From the NCBI GenBank assembly GCA_964544155.1, contig CAZJAH010000017.1:1-57773 (forward strand): a stretch of DNA of 57,773 nucleotides, given 5' to 3'. This document shows, piece by piece, positions 53,653 through 57,773 of this stretch. The translations under genes were made by a program, and so were the position numbers. Every line of letters starts with the position of its first letter. Within the stretch, counting starts at the first letter, position 1. This stretch comes from CAZJAH01 sp964544155. GTDB taxonomy: Bacteria > Bacteroidota > Ignavibacteria > Kapaibacteriales > UBA2268. The notes under the pieces were generated by a model that worked only from the letters and a program-made list of their open reading frames with translations, was not told where the DNA came from and searched no databases.

Positions 53653-54963
53653 CTATATGAAAAGGAGCTGAACCAATATAAATATCGGCAAAAGCACGAT
53701 TAAAGAAAACTTAAACATATAGGAAAAGAAATCGGGCATTTTGATGTTACGGTTTTCGGCTATTGCCTTAACCATAAAATTCGGCCCGTTACCAATATAA
53801 GTCATAGAACCGAAAAATACAGCTCCAGCGCTTATGGCCTCCATTATTCTGTCGGGTATACCGGCTACTATATGCCCCGGAATTAGCATTTCCGGGTGCA
53901 GTTCTATTATACCAACCTGGAGGTAGTAGAATGTAACGGCTGTCGGGGTATTATCCAAAAAACCGCTCAAAAGGCCAGTAGCATAGTAAAACTGGCTCGC
54001 GCTTGTTATACCAAGCTCGTTAGCATGTATTTTAAGGTATTCAAGCGCCGGTACCATAGTTATGAAAATACCGATAAAAAGATAGGTAACTTCCTGTATT
54101 GGCTCCCAGGAAAATTTATTCTTAAGGCGTGTTTCCCGTCTGGTTAATTTTAATGACAGCAAGGCCATTACAAGTATAATAAACTCCCTAATGAAGCCGT
54201 AATTGGCATTTTGTTTGATAATAATAAGAGTATTCGAATTAATAAAGGCAACAGCCAGAATAACTCCAAGCAGTAAGATGAAATTTCTTTTGCCCTGCAG
54301 CTTTATGCTGATTTTTTCTGCCGGAGCCTGCTTGCTATCCTTAAAATCCTTCCTATACTTATAGCTGTCAAACAGGAAATATATCAGTAGCAATATAGCA
54401 TTGGTAAATGCCCATTCTCTGAAAAGGCATGTAAACCAAAAGAAATCCGCTCCTCTTAAGTACATCATGAATAGCGGTGGATCTCCCAAAGGAGTGAGTA
54501 GCCCTCCGCAGTTAGCCACAATTGCTATAAAGAACAGTATCGTGTGAACATTGGATTTGCGGTCCCTGTTTGTATTTATCAAAGGCCGTATAAGCAGCAT
54601 GGCCGCGCCTGTTGTGCCCATAAATGAGGCCAGAAGCGCACCTATTGCCATAATTATCGTATTTACAAGCGGACGCGACCTGAGATTGGTTTCCACGTAA
54701 ATTCCGCCGGTAATAACAAATAAACCTCCCAATAGAATAATGAAAGGCACGTAATCAAAAAATATGATATGATAAAATTCGTGCGACATACCTGTAGCAA
54801 ATAAGTAAACCGCCGTTGGTATGCCGAGCGAAAGGGCGATGATGAGTTTATTCCTGTTTGATTCCCAAAACCTGTGTGCCGCCAGCGGCAGAACCGCTAT
54901 TGCTCCAAGCATCAATACAAATGGTATTATTGAATAAAGCGGCACTTCCGCGTGATGTTCCAT
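53653..54963 (-). CDS. NhaD-type sodium/proton antiporter (ion transporter superfamily)
   Basis: 436 residues with about 11-12 helices. Motifs TGGIYVETNLRSRPLVNT, SFMGTTGAAMLLIRPLI, FIAIVANCGGLLTPLGDPPLF and the second-half DNTPTAVTFYYLQV and MTYIGNGPNFMVKAIAE show the two inverted halves of the NhaD/ArsB-type fold. It probably exchanges Na+ and H+. It lies upstream of nuo on the same strand, which fits ion-gradient handling with complex I, though the intervening hairpin suggests a separate transcript. Confidence 0.85.
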   Translation of the reverse strand: MEHHAEVPLYSIIPFVLMLGAIAVLPLAAHRFWESNRNKLIIALSLGIPTAVYLFATGMSHEFYHIIFFDYVPFIILLGGLFVITGGIYVETNLRSRPLVNTIIMAIGALLASFMGTTGAAMLLIRPLINTNRDRKSNVHTILFFIAIVANCGGLLTPLGDPPLFMMYLRGADFFWFTCLFREWAFTNAILLLIYFLFDSYKYRKDFKDSKQAPAEKISIKLQGKRNFILLLGVILAVAFINSNTLIIIKQNANYGFIREFIILVMALLSLKLTRRETRLKNKFSWEPIQEVTYLFIGIFITMVPALEYLKIHANELGITSASQFYYATGLLSGFLDNTPTAVTFYYLQVGIIELHPEMLIPGHIVAGIPDRIMEAISAGAVFFGSMTYIGNGPNFMVKAIAENRNIKMPDFFSYMFKFSLIVLLPIFILVQLLFI

Positions 54964-55087
54964 TTTCCCTGTCCGTTAATATGCCCAAACCGTGAAATAC
55001 TTTTTCGTCATGATCAAAATTAAGAAGGCAAAATTAGGCATATTAGCAATCCGCTACAAATATAAGCTTATATAAGGCAGGCTGAAT

Positions 55088-55117
55088 AGATAAAAAAAAG
55101 CCGCTTTAAACGGCTTT
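55088..55117 (-). terminator. Terminator of the small secreted protein gene
   Basis: Perfect 7-bp stem AAAGCCG/CGGCTTT around CTTTAAA, then a T run on the minus strand. Confidence 0.85.
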
Positions 55118-55139
55118 ATGAAATTTTATTATTCTTAAT

Positions 55140-55577
55140 TTAATTTCCGGTTGGCTTTTTCTTTTTCCGTTCTTCCAAAAGGGCCGTGGCGGACGACCTC
55201 AATGCGTCAGTGAATCTCTTGTATCTTACCGCGTTCGCTCCGGATAATGTTGCCCGTTCAAGGAATAATATTAAATTATTGGCTTCTGCAACTGTCAACT
55301 GCACGGTAACGGAATCGGTATTGGTAACCTCCTGCTCCTTAGCTGCATTGATAAAACCCTCGAGACGTGCCTGCATTTGGAGAAAAGGATCGACCTCGCT
55401 GCCTTTTATATCGATGGTTGCCATAGCTTTATTGGCGAAAACTATATCGCCGAAAATAAATGTAGGTTTGAGTATCTGGTTTTCCAGCTTTTCCTCTCCT
55501 GCGGGAACTTCCTGTGCACTGACTGATATCGCTGCAAAAATCAAAGTTATGACAATTAAGATCAATCTTGCATTCAT
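55140..55577 (-). CDS. Small secreted protein of unknown function
   Basis: 145 residues: a signal peptide (MNARLILIVITLIFAAISVSAQ), an extended region, then helical segments with a basic C-terminus (LLEERKKKKPTGN). No known motif was recognised. It lies 30 bases downstream of the PorQ-like gene with its own terminator, so the two are probably an operon. A role with the PorQ-like protein is inferred from position only. Confidence 0.65.
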   Translation of the reverse strand: MNARLILIVITLIFAAISVSAQEVPAGEEKLENQILKPTFIFGDIVFANKAMATIDIKGSEVDPFLQMQARLEGFINAAKEQEVTNTDSVTVQLTVAEANNLILFLERATLSGANAVRYKRFTDALRSSATALLEERKKKKPTGN

Positions 55578-55607
55578 ACATTATCCTGATAAAAAATTCT
55601 CAAATAT

Positions 55608-56549
55608 TTATAAATTAAGTCCGAGGCTGAACCTGTGCAGGTTAACCGCCGAACCGTAACGGGCAAATCCGTAATCTATTATGAAATCCTCGAAATTTAG
55701 ACCTGCTCCCGCGGATATTCCGGATAGCCCTTTTTCTTCGCCGGGGGCGGTCATTCTTCTAACCTGGTTATCATAGCCGAGCCTTACCCTGAGCGCTTCG
55801 CCAAAGTACAGCTCGCCGGCAAGCGCGAACTGCTCGAACCTCCTGAAAAAGCCGCCGTCGCTGTCACCAAGATGGTGAAAAGTGAAGTTTACCAGCAATG
55901 GAAGGCCGCGCAGCCTGTGGTTAATACCCGCGCGAATATCCAAAGGAAGCGATTCATTCTCCCCTGCAATCTTAGTTAATTGAGTGCCCGCGTTTAAAAC
56001 GGATACGCCAATATTTGTGCGCTTATCCGGAATAAGATATATAATTCCTGCATCAACCGCCAGGGCGGAAGTGCTGGCATCCTCTATATTTACGAAAATG
56101 AATTTGAGCGATACACCATAGTAAAGGTTTGTATCCAAAATATTGGAATAGGTTCCTCCCAGGGCAATGTCATTAGCCCCGAATTCAGGCCTGAGGTTTC
56201 CGAATTCATCCGCTCCCTGAAATGAACCGTAATTTGTATATCCCGCGAACCCTGCCACAGTGCCCTCCTCAAGTGGTCGCACATAAGTTACCGCGCCCGA
56301 ATTAATATCCAGCGTGTGCTTTAAGAATGTAGTGGAAAAGTTCTTATCATCAACTGTAGATACAGCTGCCGGATTAAAGAAAATGGCATCCGGATCCTCC
56401 GGCATGGAAACATAGCATCCCGCCAAAGCCGCCGCTCTGGCATCAGAGACATAACGCAGAAATTCAAAAGGAGTAGGCTCCGCGGCAAAGGATAGTTTTG
56501 TTAAGCCCACAAACAACAGGGCCGTTAGAAATAACCGGAATTTAGGCAT
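55608..56549 (-). CDS. PorQ/PorV-like outer-membrane protein (T9SS-associated family)
   Basis: The start is set at ATG 56549, preceded by AAGGA; the frame opens at 56591. The 313-residue protein has a signal peptide ending in SFAAEP, then FLRYVSDARAAALAGCYVSMPEDPDAIFFNPAAV, the SARAAALGG/NPA signature of the PorV/PorQ family. About 14 beta strands follow, ending with LHRFSLGLNL as a closing barrel strand. PorQ and PorV work with PorU in the T9SS attachment complex; other members have unknown roles. The protein supports T9SS activity together with the cargo gene at 2626. Confidence 0.78.
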   Translation of the reverse strand: MPKFRLFLTALLFVGLTKLSFAAEPTPFEFLRYVSDARAAALAGCYVSMPEDPDAIFFNPAAVSTVDDKNFSTTFLKHTLDINSGAVTYVRPLEEGTVAGFAGYTNYGSFQGADEFGNLRPEFGANDIALGGTYSNILDTNLYYGVSLKFIFVNIEDASTSALAVDAGIIYLIPDKRTNIGVSVLNAGTQLTKIAGENESLPLDIRAGINHRLRGLPLLVNFTFHHLGDSDGGFFRRFEQFALAGELYFGEALRVRLGYDNQVRRMTAPGEEKGLSGISAGAGLNFEDFIIDYGFARYGSAVNLHRFSLGLNL

Positions 56550-56768
56550 TTTCAATTTCCTTATTAAAAACCAAATGACATTAAGTAACAAAGCCCGGCG
56601 GAACCTCCGAAAAAAAATGATCTAAACGCTCTTAGTTGATTAACAGCGTTTTTTAATTATTGTTACAACGTAAAAAGCAGATATTAATTTACACTTAATT
56701 AAGAAATTTTCAAATTAAAAGTTTGGGTCGGGTAATTTAAAAATCATAACTGATGCTGCTTTTGTAAT

Positions 56769-57278
56769 TTATTTTTTCAAATGTTTCCTGAAGAGTAATT
56801 CCAAATCAGCGGCAACGGTATTATCCTTAAACAGCTCCTTCTGTCTGTAGAATTGATTTTTTTTCCTGGTAATGATCAGAACAGCCGGAGCTATCTCTAC
56901 TTTGTATTTAGATAACAGCCCTGTTTGAATGTTCTTGCCGGAATCTTGATCGTCTTCTATATCAAATAGAAATTCATATTCTTTTTTGGAAAAATACTGC
57001 CGCGCCCGCTTAATTTCTTCTTTTTTCCGGATTATGTTTCGTTTTGCCCCGTTTAGCAGGACGATTTTTTTGAGCGGTACATTGATTTTATTTAGCGCGG
57101 TATCGATCTTATGAAAGCATTCTTTACACGCGATGCCATGGAACATTATTATGATAGCAGGTTCATTACCCGCGCCTATAATGACTTCATTCCCACGGAT
57201 ATCAGCGGCTTTGTAGAGTGTACCCTCTGAATCTGTGAAACTGATCAATAAAAAAGCGGCTATAAGAATAATTTTCAT
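56769..57278 (-). CDS. Exported thioredoxin-like protein with CxxC
   Basis: 169 residues: a signal peptide (MKIILIAAFLLISFTDS), then a short thioredoxin-like fold with GIACKECFHKID carrying the CxxC pair and a later cis-proline-type segment YKVEIAPAVLII. It resembles the TlpA/peroxiredoxin-like proteins of Bacteroidota. It may reduce or isomerise disulfides in the periplasm. It overlaps the upstream gene by four bases, so both are translated from one message. Confidence is moderate because the core is divergent. Confidence 0.65.
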   Translation of the reverse strand: MKIILIAAFLLISFTDSEGTLYKAADIRGNEVIIGAGNEPAIIIMFHGIACKECFHKIDTALNKINVPLKKIVLLNGAKRNIIRKKEEIKRARQYFSKKEYEFLFDIEDDQDSGKNIQTGLLSKYKVEIAPAVLIITRKKNQFYRQKELFKDNTVAADLELLFRKHLKK

Positions 57279-57773
57279 TTTATTTCCCTGATAAATACAG
57301 AATACTTCAGGTCATTTTCGAAAAAATATTCTTCCACTTTATTATTGATTTCTTCATTAGTTCCTTTGTTTATTTCTTTTACATCAAATGGAAAAGCCGT
57401 TAAATTGAGTATCATACCGTTTGATACTTTATGGCTGGAGCCCAGCTTTAGTAAATCAGGGTTGAATTTTTCATCCTCTTTTCCCGGAAATGTCATGTCA
57501 CCCCGGGTTAATTGCCAACTGCCTTCAGTTCTTTCCCAAATATCAAAATAGTACTCTTTTCCGTATTCGCCGGGTATTTCCCAGCATATAAGTAATTGGT
57601 CATTATTGATAAAATTCACTGAATTTATCAGGCTCATTTCATAATAATCTCCCATCTTGTCCATTAATTGCCCTTTAATTGGCTCTTTATCATCTATTTT
57701 TGGAACTTCTTTTGAGTTTGATTTCCATTTTGGGGGCTGTCTATTTATTGATGTTAAAAATTCAGCCTTATGA
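57275..57773 (-). CDS. 3' part of a gene of unknown function (5' end outside window)
   Basis: The frame is open from the window edge to the stop at 57275, about 165 codons; an internal ATG at 57664 is probably not the start because the reading continues upstream without a stop. The protein is hydrophilic with beta-strand-like segments and an end in VEEYFFENDLKYSVFIREIK. It overlaps the thioredoxin-like gene by four bases. In Bacteroidota such partners are often 6-bladed propeller proteins, but no repeat is visible, so it is left unassigned. Confidence 0.6.
   Translation of the reverse strand, partial: HKAEFLTSINRQPPKWKSNSKEVPKIDDKEPIKGQLMDKMGDYYEMSLINSVNFINNDQLLICWEIPGEYGKEYYFDIWERTEGSWQLTRGDMTFPGKEDEKFNPDLLKLGSSHKVSNGMILNLTAFPFDVKEINKGTNEEINNKVEEYFFENDLKYSVFIREIK

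Overview
The window looks like a chromosomal segment of a Bacteroidota/Chlorobiota-lineage bacterium, most likely Ignavibacteria or Kapabacteria-like. The evidence is indirect: a secreted protein with a type IX secretion (T9SS) C-terminal sorting tail, a remnant of a second such tail, a PorQ/PorV-type outer-membrane protein, OmpA-type envelope proteins, an 11-subunit complex I operon without nuoE/F/G, an ATP-type PEP carboxykinase and a [FeFe]-hydrogenase maturase (HydF). Composition is moderately AT-rich with very AT-rich intergenic DNA. There is no rRNA, CRISPR array, intact insertion sequence or prophage. One tRNA (Pro, UGG) is present.

Layout. 1-5.5 kb: envelope genes (the start of a secreted protein, a double-OmpA-domain barrel protein, an IgGFc-binding-like T9SS cargo). 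5.6-7.1 kb: a GNAT-nitrilase fusion. 7.27-8.19 kb: a decayed surface-protein locus holding a T9SS tail remnant, an LRR/Ig-like gene whose 5' end lies inverted between short inverted repeats, and a frameshift; it runs in frame into a secreted heavy-metal-associated protein. 8.6-12.3 kb: small envelope proteins, a diheme lipoprotein, a Dabb protein and a polytopic glycosyltransferase-like protein. 12.3-15.5 kb: mraZ with an MraZ-type operator, rsmH, and convergent mtaB, so the usual division/cell-wall cluster stops after rsmH. 15.7-19 kb: an alpha/beta hydrolase and an M13 peptidase. 19.2-23 kb: two tandem paralogous lipoproteins that each fuse a degenerate SAM-hydroxide-adenosyltransferase (DUF62) domain to an ABC_sub_bind periplasmic-binding domain, the most unusual protein architecture here. 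23.2-28.6 kb: tRNA-Pro, glyA, and a DUF1905/YdeI gene, an ArsC-like gene and a Ca2+-type P-ATPase on one strand. 28.7-34 kb: an RlmN/Cfr-like radical SAM protein, hydF, a second polytopic glycosyltransferase-like protein and a CNNM/CBS protein. 34-42.4 kb: a CopB-type ATPase, a translationally coupled aminotransferase-pckA pair, two ferritin-family proteins, a small membrane protein and a class C beta-lactamase-like serine hydrolase. 42.4-53.4 kb: nuoABCDHIJKLMN on the minus strand, preceded by an NhaD-like antiporter. 55-57.8 kb: a small secreted protein, a PorQ-like protein, a thioredoxin-like protein and the 3' part of an unknown gene cut by the window edge.

The genes fit a respiratory lifestyle: complex I probably takes electrons from ferredoxin or another donor instead of NADH, HydF implies [FeFe]-hydrogenase elsewhere in the genome, and aminotransferase plus PckA link aspartate/oxaloacetate to PEP. 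Most genes sit in short transcription units bounded by GC-rich hairpins flanked by A and T runs. Assignments rest on reading motifs by eye; no searches were run.
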